Below, piece by piece: positions 44,993 through 61,631 of a DNA stretch of 64,000 nt. The notes under the pieces are model-generated. The model did not search any database. It was given only the letters and a program-made list of their open reading frames with translations, and was not told the origin of the DNA. The stretch is from Strigamia acuminata (Eukaryota; Arthropoda; Chilopoda; Geophilomorpha; Linotaeniidae): positions 17,882,427 to 17,946,426 of the forward strand of contig OX442315.1 of assembly GCA_949358305.1 (NCBI GenBank), in the 5' to 3' direction. Every line of letters begins with the position of its first letter. Within the stretch, counting starts at the first letter, position 1. The translations under genes and the position numbers were made by a program.

Positions 44993-46003
44993 CCGAATTC
45001 GCCACCTGGCGAGACGCAATTAGAGAGAAAAAAATGCATCAACAAAAATATAATCAACGAAACAAACTATGCAGCTGAGTGACCTGGGCACAAGAGACTG
45101 TGTGGAGCCAGGGCGATCCTATGCCCAAGGCTGACTAAGATATAATTGCTTCTTATTTATATTTTTTTAAAAAAAAAAATCCATAAAACCTTAGACAGGT
45201 TTTTATTTAACTTTTTTTTATGTATAATAACCGTTAGAGAGATTTTGAAAAGTTTTTTTTTTATCGCGTAATAATTAAATGGAAGGTTAAGCATAATAAA
45301 TAGAAAGTGATGTCATGTTTTATGTTACGTCAAAACGATGAGGTCATTTTTCATTAGTTTGGCAACGAGATCGGGTCATGGAGCACGAGCCTGTGGGCAG
45401 TTGACCTGATAGGAAGCAATACAATGGTGTATTCTTGCCGAAAGTGAGACTCTGGCCACCTGCATCCAGGCCAGTTTCTCAGGCACGAGACGATCAAATG
45501 GCAAGGGGTTTCCATCTCTTGAGGCAATTCACCTGTGCCGGCGTGAACTGGATGGGAGAGTCAACCATTTTCCCACCACCCGACCCTTATGACCTTCCGA
45601 ATGGAAGGGTTAAATTAGCCCACTCACTTCCGCGCTCCAATCTGTCTAAACAAAACAATTTCGCTGTGCAAATAGACAAAATAGATTTTTTTGTTTACTT
45701 TGTTCTGTTAACTTTTATTTGACATTCAAAAATCAACAAGAAATAAATGTAATTATTATTTTTCTTTTCTACTTAAAAACAACAACTATAATGGCACAAA
45801 TATACAGCAACAAATGGCAATAAAACAAGAAATTCACTTAAAATATATTTTTTAAAGAAATATAGTTAAAAAATGTGAAATTTTCACTTTTTCGTTTGTT
45901 TTCGTGGCACAACTGTACAAGGCAAATGGCAATAAAACAAGAAATGTACAGTAAACTCGTGAAACGTTCGCTTTTTTTGTTGTTTTCTTTCTGTTTTTTG
46001 GTT
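44993..46003. other. Convergent 3' flanks; short direct repeat
   Basis: Tail-to-tail spacer between two paralogous proteases. An imperfect direct repeat is seen: 45793-45832 and 45905-45945 share AAATGGCAATAAAACAAGAA. No coding sequence was found. Confidence 0.4.
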
Positions 46004-48153
46004 TTAATTTATAAGAGTTTTCAGCCATGCCTTGTAGGCACTAATGCGGACGTAAACAGCAGGTAAATTTGGTTCGGAACAACTTATACCCCAGGAAATA
46101 ATTCCTGCAACAAACCAACGCCCATCTGGTCCTTTTATTTGCAAAGGCCCGCCAGAGTCACCCTGTATTTACAACAACAAAAAAATTAAAAATTACCATA
46201 CATAAATTTACTTTGAAAAAGCGAAAAAAAAGTCGTAAAAATGTTTGTGATGCGCACCTGGCAATGGGAAGCAGGAACACGACTTATATAATCGGTGCAT
46301 ATAAACGTGTTGGGAATGTATTCAGAATGTCCAGCATTTCTAAACATGGCTTCGCACCTTTCGTTGCTAATTATCCTCACTGACACTTCTTGTAGAACTG
46401 GAGGCAGAGCTCCATCTAATTTATTTTTCAAATAAAAAATAAAAAAAATTAAATGTTATGAAAAAATATTTTTATTTTTAAATTTTTTAAATATATTCTT
46501 ATAATTGGTACTTTCTCTTAATCGACCCCAACCAGTAATGACCCCAGTTTCTCCAATCAGGAGTGTCGACGTTTGAGGCAGACAAAGCGGTGCTATGTGA
46601 CCAACATATGTGACTGGGGCATCCATTTCTAGAAGCGCTACGTCATTTTCCAAGGTGATTACGTCATATTTCGGATGAACAATTACGCGTCGTATTCCAC
46701 GCTCGATGAACGCATTCGGTTCCCAGGTGCCGGAGAAATCGTGCTCACCTAGACGCACCCGTAAAAGGGCTGGCACCAACCTAACGATATTTAAATCAAA
46801 GATGACTCAAGGGATGCAACATTTAAATCACTCAAACGCCAACGACCTTTGAAAAATCCTGCTCTCACCTGTAGACGCAATGCGCTGATGTTACCACAGA
46901 AGAGGCCTTGAGTAACGCGCCTCCACACCGATGCATGTTGGGAAATCCAAAAAATCGCCGTTGCATCACGGAAACCTGACGGATGAATAAAAATGCATCT
47001 TCAAGGTCAAAATCGCACAAGAGGATCTGTTGGAGATGAATTTATGCAGGAAAGCCCACCTGCCATGGCCAGTCTCCAAAACGAGCGCTTTTGCCACCTG
47101 TGATTCGTCGGTGACGCGCAGGAGGACGAATTCCACACTCTAGGAATTTAATTTAATTAAATTTAAACGTTTAACGATGTAATTTTAAATTGGATATCTC
47201 TTACTTTCGTTGTAATATTTATTTGCAACTGCTGGTTCCAGTTTAGATGTCGCCCAGAGAGGTGTTCGATTCCCATTGGAGTTTGAATTCGACCAAGTAA
47301 AACTCGCTGCAGACCTGGTGCCATTTTCTTGTGCGAAAGTGTCTGAAATGTAAATTTTAAATTTTTTTTTTTTTGTGGGAGGAAATTTTTCTTTTCATAT
47401 TAATTTTTTCGGTAGGAAATGAAGGTCACCGTCACAGCATCAGGGGGTCATTGAAGTCGAGATCAAGGTGAGGAAAAGAAAATGTGGGTCAGGGTTAATG
47501 CGACAGATTTTTTTTTTTTTAACTTATATAAACTCTATTTCGTTTATTTATTTTTTTTAAAGAATTTAATTTGTGATTATTCGGTATAATTTTCAATTGG
47601 AATCGCACACAAATTGTGAATTGATTAAAGGGTGTAGGCGAAAAAAGGATAGATACGACTGTAATTATGGCTGACCAAGGTTGTCAGCTTTGATTTGTTG
47701 TTGAATAGAAACGATATGATTGTATTCATAATGAGGAGATAAACGAGAAAATAAAATAAAAATTATTAAGTTGGTTTTCCTGGCATTGACCCACTTCTCT
47801 CCATGTCATGATGCTAAGAAGCCTGAAAACAACTAACAAATTTTAGCGCGAAACCTGTTAGAAAAAGCCAGTTTTAATACATTTAATGTCAAACATTTTC
47901 ATAATAAACAATTTCCATTGCCAATAAAAGTCTCAGATCTTCTGTAATTTATGAAAACAACTACTTACGCGCGTAATAACCTAAGGTAGAAAACAGAAGA
48001 AACGTTCTTGTCACAAGTAAACACAGTCGATCCGCATCCACGCACGCTGTTCCATGTCCAGTTAATATTCTATTAAAAATAAATAAAATTTCGACATAAT
48101 TTAGTGAAAAATAATTTCATACTTTTTGTTTCGTCTAAGTGTAATTACTTCAT
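46004..48153 (-). CDS. S1 protease, paralogue of the Stubble-like gene, altered S1 pocket
   Basis: Exons 48149-48153, 47969-48069, 47205-47342, 47060-47139, 46869-46975, 46512-46780, 46258-46415, 46004-46162; all phases agree, 338 aa. The first coding exon holds only ATG plus two bases. A short N-terminal extension precedes a hydrophobic segment (LCLLVTRTFLLFSTLGYYA), either a signal peptide or a type II anchor. A Ser/Asn-rich stretch follows and no disulfide-knot domain is present. Cleavage site HRR/ITGG. His, Asp (ENDVALL) and Ser (GDSGGP) are all present. Specificity pocket is rebuilt: the segment before the Ser reads PASHCQ, giving Ser at 189 instead of Asp, Ser at 219 and Ala at 226 (LPAVYV). 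Introns in the protease domain match those of the plus-strand neighbour in position and phase, so the two arose by inverted duplication. Confidence 0.88.
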
Positions 48154-48692
48154 CTGATAAATGCAAGCGGAGCGATTCCTAGACCTGTCATAAATACTTG
48201 ACTGTCCAACACCTCTTTCTCTCTCTCTCTCTCTCTGCTTTCTCTTTCTTCAGTTTTCTGGCCCTCAGGCATTGGTCAATCTCAAAATACAGAAACGACC
48301 TTGCCGCAAGGCAGAGAAGCTCACGTGCAAATTAACATTAAGCAACGGGGACCACATTTCGTGATGTGTAGGAAGAAACAAAAGAGTAACGTGATTTTTA
48401 AAATGATACTCAATGCGAAAAAATAGACTCGTGACATAACTGTTTTCGGGTGATGTCATTATATAAGAGATGTATATAATGTGTTCCCAAGATTGTGTAA
48501 ATGTTTTCGTTTTTTTAATTTGAAGGACAATAACGAATGGAATAAACAAAAATACTTTTCAAAATAAAATAAAAATTAATAAAACATTTTATTCTGGTTG
48601 ACTTGTTATTTTACATTTTAAATTGTCTATTCTTTTAGAGGCCACAATGTCAATTAACTGTCTTTTAGGCACGTTTTGAATAAATTATCACA
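48154..48692. other. Spacer with (CT)n microsatellite
   Basis: Holds a CT repeat at about 48,217-48,236 and the probable promoter of the minus-strand protease ending at 46004; no coding sequence was found beyond short unsupported frames. Confidence 0.4.
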
Positions 48693-50916
48693 CTATGGAC
48701 TTCCATTAAACGGATTGTTTGATGTGTTTTCCGTAATCCACGGTAGAAATTCAGTCAAACGTGTGTATACACCGGGTGATCCGGCTTGAGCACATTTTTC
48801 ACCAAACGATACTATTCCATATTGGATCCACCTATTGTCTCTCTGGATCATTAATGGACTTCCAGAGTCGCCCTATTAAATCAATAAACGTTACACGGGT
48901 TACGTAATAGAAATTCCATTATATAAGCATTAATTCGAACCTGACACGCATCTTTTCCTCCATCCGCTAATCCAGCACAAACAAAAATGTTTTCTATTTT
49001 TTGAGTAAACACTCGGTCGCAATCGGCGTTATCCCAAATTGGCAATTCCGCTTGCTTTAAAACTCCGCTTTCGGCACCACCTAGAAATTTTGAATACAAA
49101 GACATTATATATGTGAATATTTAAAAGAAAGACGTTTGTGGCTGTATTTATTTACCATAAAATTCACTTCCCCAACCAGCAATGGTTGCGAATTCTCCAA
49201 TAGTGTTTTCGTTTTTCATTTTCTCTGTCGGTAAACAAATCGGTTTAATGTAATCCGTGAACTGCTTAATGGGCGCGGATAACGTGAGGATGGCAATATC
49301 ATTGTAAAAGCCATTAGCTTGGAAATTTGGATGCATTTTAATGTTGCTAATTTTAATATCTAATGCATCACTCTTAGCATTGATTTGGTGTAAGTTGTGT
49401 GTTCCTAATTTCACTGTCAATTGATTCGGAGAAAATCTTTGAAGTTAAAAATATAAAAATAAGTAATCAAGGTCAAAGTTTGTTATTTAATATTTTTACT
49501 TATTTCCTCTTGCATCTTTCATACAATGAGCTGCAGTAAGAATATGTTGATGACTAATTAGTGTTCCACCGCACCAATATTCACGCCGCCGCCTTCCGTT
49601 CACAAAGATTGCAGCCTTAAAACAATGGAAACAAATAATAAGTTACAAAATAAACAAAATTATTATATAAAATTTATTATTTTTTGTTTTTACCATCCAA
49701 GGCCACTGTCCAATTTGGGATAGATCACCACCAACAACTCGCATACTCAAAATCAAGTTTTTTCCACAACCTAGTGAGAAAATAAAGAACTAAAATTACC
49801 ATTAGCTGAAATGATGTAACAATAATAATACAGTAATAACAAAACAATAAAATGAAATTCTGGGAAAAAGAGGCGAATCCAAACATCAATTGACATTCTA
49901 CAATAATGTAGTCCACGTTGCATAAGTAGTTAAACCTCGCCTTAAAAATTAAAATACTCGGTCGAATGTCGAACCCGGATTTAGAAACTACCGTACAGTA
50001 CATGTCCGGAAAGGGTCGCTCACCATCGGGAAAGGCGGTGACTGCTGATGTTGCGGTCGTCGATGGTTCTTTGATGTTGAACAAACTCGAGGAAGGAGAA
50101 AAATCTTCATTCAGATCGTAATGCGGGCAGCAAACTCCAGGAATGAAAAAAAGTCGAAAACAGAGAAATTCTCCTAATAGCGCAACTGGCGGCTGCTCTG
50201 CAACTAGAGGGCACTCGCTTAAGTTGACACACCTTCCTGGGACCCCTTGCGATGTAGAACATGCTGGACGTACCACGTCGACTACTATGCGCCCGTTACG
50301 ATTTGACGGACCTATCACGAGTGAACTCTTATTAGACATTTGAACTTTAGTTAACCGCATTAAGTATGTTATTGACCTTTATGGTTACAGTTAAAAGTGA
50401 GTTGAGCGCCTCGTAAAAGTGCTTTTTCTCAACCAAAAAAAAAAGTGAGACGGGGAGAATAACAAATTTGAATTTTATAAAATGGGTCAATCGGTCACCA
50501 AAAAAAAAGAGAAAAAGATCGTAAAAAAATGTTGTCAAGGCGGAAGATTGGTTTGATAATACATCCTGTGTCAATTTTCAAAGTGCGAATCCGGTACGAT
50601 TGAATTTGCATCCTTGGCATAGAGGAATATTTAGTCAACCAAATCCCAATGATAAAAAGAGTCAATAACATTTGCGACTTTCATTTCTTAGAATTGTCTT
50701 TTGTATTAATGAAATACACGTTATTGTGTATTCATCAATGCAAGGTAAATCGTTTCACTTTCTAAATGGAATTGAAAATATTCTAATTTGTTTCTTCTTT
50801 CAAAATGTAACCACTTATGAATTTTAGAGAATAAAAGTTCCTTTTTTACCTTTGGTTTCGGCTCCCACCATCACATGAAGAATGAATACTTTTGCCAGCA
50901 GCCAAAGATGCAGCAT
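48693..50916 (-). CDS. CLIP-domain serine protease (proclotting-enzyme-like)
   Basis: Exons 50850-50916, 50024-50344, 49694-49770, 49500-49615, 49156-49436, 48941-49080, 48693-48872; 393 aa. Signal peptide ([18 protein letters not shown]), CLIP domain with six cysteines ([18 protein letters not shown]...FFIPGVCC), Ser/Thr linker, Cys linker CGKN, cleavage site MR/VVGG, catalytic His (TAAHC), Asp (YNDIAIL), Ser (GDSGSP). KDACQ gives Asp189, trypsin-like. It resembles horseshoe-crab proclotting enzyme and insect prophenoloxidase-activating or venom CLIP proteases. Such zymogens circulate in haemolymph and are cleaved in amplification cascades. A TATA box TATAAA lies at 50955-50960. Confidence 0.93.
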
Positions 50917-53317
50917 GGCGAATTGATGAAAACACCTAGCGTTGATGAGCAGAGTTTATAGATGAACACAAGTGAGAAATTCGAAGTGGTTTACTTGAGT
51001 GTCGGTGTTTTAAAATGTGTGCAAGTGATATGAGTCACGTGGTAGGATTTCCGTGTCCGTTATGAACCCATAACACAAATTGGGCCGACATAAACACACA
51101 CACACACACACACCGAAACTTTTTATCTACGAGTAAATACGGTTGGTTGATATGTGAAGAATTAATGACATAATTGTATTGAGAAATATTTCTAGACTAC
51201 CATATAAAGAAAAATTACAATAACCTCATTTTTTCATCAAAGTCAATTGTTTCCTAGTAATGTGTAAAAGTTCGCTCAACTTTTCTTTTTTTATACAATA
51301 CAATTAATTTTTATCTTGACATCTCACAATTACATCATCTAAAATTAAATTTTAAGAAGTCAATGATTTTGTATACCATTTTTCATAATTTAATTAGTCG
51401 AAAATTGTTTTAATATTAAAAAGCAAATTAAAGAATATTAATCCAAATTCGTTTTTGTTTTTTTAAACAATATATGAATGACGTTTGTAAGATGTACGAG
51501 TACTTACATGACCGAAGTTAGGCAATTGTAAAATTTGACAGCGAAAGTATTGATGACTTAATAATCCAGACTAAAGACATGTTACATACAATTCACTGGA
51601 TATACTCCTCTCCTCTAAAGTAGCAGACGGACTTGTGGGGCAAATAGAGCACTGACTCTTCAACCGACTCCAGCTGACCTATATTTAAAGTATTTTGACC
51701 AATGGTGGCATCTCGCACTCCTCTTCACCCCTACAAAAGCAAAGGGAAATGAATTTGCGAAATTGAATCTTGTTGGGAAAGAAAATTGCAAAATTAAATG
51801 AAAATTTTGCTCATTTATGATGATCTGTGTTGAGTTTCCTCAACTCTACAAGATGTAGTGGCGGTAGCGGTTATCCAGAATAGATAAACGAGAGTTGGAA
51901 ACTGCTGTGGCATTTTTGTAACTGAAATTGAATAATTATTTTGTTATGCAGGTCAATGACTGATATGAAAATGAGGAATCAAACAATTCTTTTCCTTATT
52001 GAAATATGTGGCATTTATTCATTTATTTATTTATTTTTGCAAAAAAATTTACGAGGAAAAACGATGCGGCATTAACAAATGACCTACACTTGACTCGCTT
52101 GTAATTAGTCGTTTCTTTCCTTTTAATTTGAAAGAAGAAAAAAAAAGATATTGCTCAATGTTGAGTAATATCTAAAAAAAAAACATGTCAAAATTTGAAA
52201 TATTTATATTTTTTTAGCTTTATGTATATTATTAAGCAGTCAAAGTCTCGCTATTGATGGTATAAATCACGCGTTTTGAAATTCGCGATAAAAAAAATTG
52301 AAAGTCATGGACATGAAATCTTGAACTCAAAGATGAGGTTAGCGATTGTAGGACGCGTACTTGTCCTCAATTTCAACCTTTTCCTTATCCCATAATTCTT
52401 TATAGGTGAAAACTTATGCAAAACGCCGATATATGTTGTTTACCAACAGAAAGAATTATTTTCTAAACATCGAATGAAAATTTCTCTCGATTTCGTCATC
52501 TCTCTTTGACATCCGAGTTATTCCCATCACGTGATTCAATTGCCCGGAGCATTCGAGCGATGGTAATGGCAATCAGCCACAATATGACTGTCAGTATAGA
52601 AAACTGCGGTCATTGACCACTAGGGGCGTCCTTCTCCCACGACCCCCGGCTCACCTTTGCACTTGAAGTGGCCACCATGGTTGTAAGCACTCTCATCATG
52701 GTGGAGGGTCTCACATGAAAGGTGTTGGCCAAAAAAAATAGAAATTGAATTACAGAAAGCATCAGCGTAGTTTTAAAGGTGACTAAATAAATTAACACAA
52801 TCTTTGTAACCTTGTCCACTCCCATTGAAAACTCGTAGCGCACAAGTTCGATATCTAAAACTCATTTTCTTAATCGTTACGGAATCATTAGAAATGTAAA
52901 TCACCGAGCAGCAAATGGGCCTAATGACTCTTGTTATGTTACACTTAATCTTTTATTGTTTTCTTCTGCAAGATTACATTCTAAAGTAAAAACTAACAAC
53001 AATGCACCATTCGAAAAACAAAAGTAGCCTTTACAATAACCTTAAAGAGGTCAAAAGGTCGCGAGATTGCAAGATTATACAAATTCCATTCTGTCACGAC
53101 AAATGTCAACTCACACTTGTCGCCGCTTCGATATTCACCACGTGCACGCGCATAATATTCACAGCGACAGGAATAAAAGTGTAGCGAATGTGTGCATTGA
53201 ATTGAAACAATCGAAATGTTTCGAACAATGGCCCAAACAAGAGTCAAGGCCACCTATTTCATTCTGGCCTTGGCATGAGAGTTGATGATGGCTATATAGG
53301 AAAAGTTAGGGTGGAAG
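50917..53317. other. Intergenic region between two proteases; (CA)n and a nested inverted repeat
   Basis: No coding exon found. It holds a CA microsatellite at about 51,094-51,112 and a nested inverted repeat at 52,652-52,730 (described separately). Promoters of the divergent CLIP protease and masquerade-like gene lie at its two ends. Confidence 0.4.
52652..52730. repeat. Nested inverted repeat (potential hairpin)
   Basis: CACCTTT (52652-52658) pairs with AAAGGTG (52718-52724), and inside it CCACCATG (52672-52679) pairs with CATGGTGG (52697-52704) around a 17-nt loop. The segment is GC-richer than its surroundings. Confidence 0.45.
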
Positions 53318-53445
53318 TTGGCCGTCCTCTCTACGGATGGCCGGAATAGCCCCGGGCCAACTGTCCCGTTGGCCGAGGGAGACGCTGCAGTGTCATCGGC
53401 CGCTCTTGACTTCACTCTGTCTGGTGGAGTGCAGCTCACTTCCAC
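53293..53445 (+). promoter_or_regulatory. TATA box and 5' UTR exon of the masquerade-like gene
   Basis: TATATA at 53293-53298 is followed by a GC-rich segment ending at 53445 with a GTGAGT donor. A matching acceptor (GGCTTTTAG, ending 53595) lies before the start codon at 53690. This makes a non-coding first exon of about 120 nt, with transcription start near 53,325. Confidence 0.55.
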
Positions 53446-53689
53446 GTGAGTTTATAGTTGCTCAAGTTTTTTGTTGAAATTTATTTTTACAATGCGACAA
53501 GTTGGTTTACAACTCTTTTATTGCTTCGTCTGAGAATGTGTTGGTGATATAGGTTCGCATTTGACGTGTTCCGTTTAAAAGTGCTTGGCTTTTAGGAGAA
53601 TTGACAATTTATCGATCGCGGCACCATCTTCATTAATGCGGTATCGGTTGGATCGGTTGTGGTGAAGGACTATAGAGATCATCGTTGTC

Positions 53690-57561
<3,872 letters not shown>

Positions 57562-58026
57562 ATGAATTGTGGATTGCTTTAAATTTAGTCTCCATGAGGC
57601 TCGTTTCATCCAAAATTATCAACTTCTGTATGTGGGTCTTTTTAATAAGTGTTTATAATATTGCTAGTTCAAATTCACGCATCTATTACTTAATTATAAG
57701 TAATGAACAGTGTTTTTTTTATGAATAAATTTTATTTAACTGTCAAATATTAGCTACAGTGATTAATTAAGTGTTGGCAATCTCATAGTTACTCCAAGAT
57801 GTCATCATTTCTCATGTTGAGTTTAGTCACGCTCACGCAGAATAATATCGGCGTATAATTATGCAGAAGACAAGTTTTCAGACTGAAATGCCGACTTTAA
57901 CACGAGGTAAATGTGAAGTATTATTGGTATTCCAGCAACGAGGGTATTTGAAATTACGCATACAACGATTACATTGATTTTTAACAACCATTGAATTTTA
58001 TTTCAGCTTTTGAGCAGTTACATAAG
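57562..58026. other. Convergent 3' flanks
   Basis: Tail-to-tail spacer between the masquerade-like gene and the small chymotrypsin-like protease. Contains AATAAA at about 57,724; no coding sequence was seen. Confidence 0.4.
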
Positions 58027-59098
<1,072 letters not shown>

Positions 59099-59147
59099 TT
59101 TAACTGCAGGAGCTGTAAAGTGCAAGACCGTCTGCATCATTTCAGTC

Positions 59148-59155
59148 TATTTATA
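59148..59155 (-). promoter_or_regulatory. TATA box of the chymotrypsin-like gene
   Basis: TATAAATA on the minus strand, 50 bp upstream of the ATG at 59098; consensus motif at a suitable distance. Confidence 0.6.
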
Positions 59156-59306
59156 CGATTGTTTCGTACCTTATCTCGTGATTAATGAGTTTTTGAGGTG
59201 AAAAAAACCACCTGGTAAACGCCAAATGCTCGCATTCCATTGTAGCTCAATTCTCAAGCTTGATTGACAGTCAATAAATCAAGAACTCACATTTCAGATA
59301 AGTTAA

Positions 59307-61242
59307 TTAAGCTTTATTTTGTAGTACAACTGTTTGTAAAATTGTTTTAATCGATGGAACCTCAATATTGTATAATGGCTGGCATAAACTCTGCAATGGA
59401 ACAAAGTTAGCGATTCAATTGTAAAATCTACAAACGTAAAGTCACCTCGTATTCGTCAATTGATGTCTTTCTAAGAAGTACTAAGCAGTCCGTTACGTGG
59501 CCCAATAGTTCATCGTTCGTTTCGTTACTCGTTGTGTCGTCGGATTGGATGTCGTAAGCAAATTTTAAAAGGTTTTTTAGAATTTCTTTCATATGTGGTG
59601 GAATCCTAGGCCATGCCGTTCTAATTAATAATTTCAAAACTAACAACGTCTTTCGTTTTAAGGACACTTCACCGTAGTTTTCTAAATATGCAAAAATTAC
59701 TCTCAAGAGAATCTGTAATTAAAAGTAAATCAGATTACTTAGTGAAATGGAATAATTGACATTTTCACGTACTTTCATGTGTTTCACAACATTTATCCCC
59801 ATTTTGGTAATAAATGGTTCGAGTTGAGCGATGTATGATTTTCGTAAGACAAGTCTTTGTTCAAATTCCATGTTTGTTAATAGATGGTTGAAAACCTTAT
59901 CGAATTTGTCCCTCTAAAAACAATTTAAAAAATATTGCATAACTAAAATTCTTAATGAATTCTTAATGAAATTACACATACGTTTAGATTTTGATCTGGT
60001 TTGCTTGGATTTTGATTAACGATAGTTAGAATTTTAAGCAAACAAGGATATAAAACGTTTATTAATTGAGCTTCATTTGTATAAATTAAATGGAACAAAG
60101 CATCGAACACAACGTCTGCTCTGCCGTACATTCTCAGTTCAGTTGAATTCTAAAATAAAAATAAAAAATATTAAGTTTTCATTTAAAAAAAAGCAATAAA
60201 TAAATTATTTACCACATTATCAATTATATAATGAAGACATTCCACACCCATCACATTATTTTCCAAGACGAAATCGTCAGCAAATAATAAAGACGGGGTC
60301 AATACCTCGGGTAAAACGTCGAGTACATTTGGATGCTAAAAATACAAAGTCAGAACACTCATTTAATGTAATGACCTTTCAATTCGAATGTTTTTACCTC
60401 AATCGAATTTAAACACCATTTAAAGACAAATTTATTCGATGGATCTTTTTTCCAATTGTCTGATTTTAAGTTCGGCATCATGTACGTAAACAAATCCTTC
60501 GTCAATCCTTCTTCAAACTTGCATCCCGGTCCTCCCTCCATTATTTGTTTTAATGATGAACATTTACACGTGGATAATATTTCATTCAAAAATTCTAAGA
60601 ATTAAACAACGATTAATGACATATACAACACTTGCGTCTAATCACAAACGATATACCACAATTTAGAAGTATTATTTGGTCGTTATTCCAAGGATGAGCT
60701 TCTGTGTGGCAACCACACACATTTAATCCAAGCAGCACATTGTTTTTAACTTGTTGCAACGATAATTTAATTTTATCGTCGTTTAAAACCTGCCTGTAGA
60801 TTTGAATGACCACCGGTAAAATGTATTCAGTTCGTTCAATGTAATTTGCGTATAAATGTGGACCAGTTTCTGTAAATATAAATCAAATAAATAAATAATA
60901 ATCGATAATGTATGTTGATTTATTAATATACCAATGTTTTCAATTGAATCATTGCGAGGGAGCAAAAGTAAATTCAAGTTAAATTGCACAATTTTACACA
61001 AAACTTGTAAAACATTTTCATCAATCGTCTCATTTTCTACGAGTAATTGGTGTATCAGTCTACTTAAGTCCTCCAACAGGTTCTTCGCTGTCTGCATAAA
61101 TTTTCAAAAAATGTATTAAAATATGAATAAAATATTTCGTATTTGATCTAACAATTTCATCAATTTCAGATGCTTCATTTAAACTACAAAGTCTGGAATA
61201 GACTCGGAGAACATCACTGATTACATCAGTCATTATTTTCAT
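59307..61242 (-). CDS. TTI2: TELO2-interacting protein 2 (TTI2)
   Basis: HEAT-repeat-like subunit of the TTT complex (TELO2-TTI1-TTI2), an HSP90 co-chaperone for PIKK kinases such as mTOR, ATM and DNA-PKcs. Exons 61153-61242, 60932-61091, 60657-60869, 60398-60594, 60213-60335, 59982-60149, 59773-59913, 59446-59712, 59307-59390; 480 aa against about 508 in human, phases consistent. The diagnostic core is HPNVLDVLPEVLTPSLL followed by FADDFVLENNVMGVECLHYI, like the LLP..LL..DD....GLRLLHHI block of the Tti2 family. Helical throughout with no catalytic motif. The last exon call is weaker than the rest. Head-to-head with the MIC13 gene. Confidence 0.82.
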
Positions 61243-61631
61243 TCAAGAAATATTCTTTAAAAAAAGGTAAAGTATTAGTTTGGCAGCCATTGTCGGTTCG
61301 ACCGGGCTGATGGAGGAATACTTCTTAGAGTTAAGAAATGACGTCATAAGTCATCTTATAATTCTCGATAAGACACGAGATTTTGTTCCGTCATTTTTAA
61401 TTTACCATTTCGCACGCGGGAATCAACAAACGAGCAGCGCTCCGCAATCCTCGTTGACTTCCATTGGTTGGCACGTTCTTTTTTAATTTAGTAAATTTTG
61501 ATGTTATAATTATAAATTTTAACCGTAATCAAAAAATTTAATGTTTTTTTAGATTACGTGTATTGGAACATGAAATATACCATTTCATTGTTGTTGTCTT
61601 CTCTCTGTTCACCGATTTGCAACTGAATGGG
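61243..61631. promoter_or_regulatory. Bidirectional promoter of TTI2 and MIC13 with a CRE
   Basis: The 389 bp between divergent start codons hold a palindromic TGACGTCA (61339-61346). Both genes are housekeeping, and a shared CREB/ATF site is a plausible common control. The plus-strand open frame here is taken as chance. Confidence 0.45.

Noticed and set aside
45793-45945. Imperfect direct repeat of about 40 bp downstream of two proteases
   Set aside because: Real but short and AT-rich; most simply slippage or local duplication in 3' flanking DNA, with no further sign of an element.
61280-61486. 68-codon plus-strand open frame between TTI2 and MIC13
   Set aside because: Lies in the divergent promoter, has no homology recognised and starts at a weak codon context.
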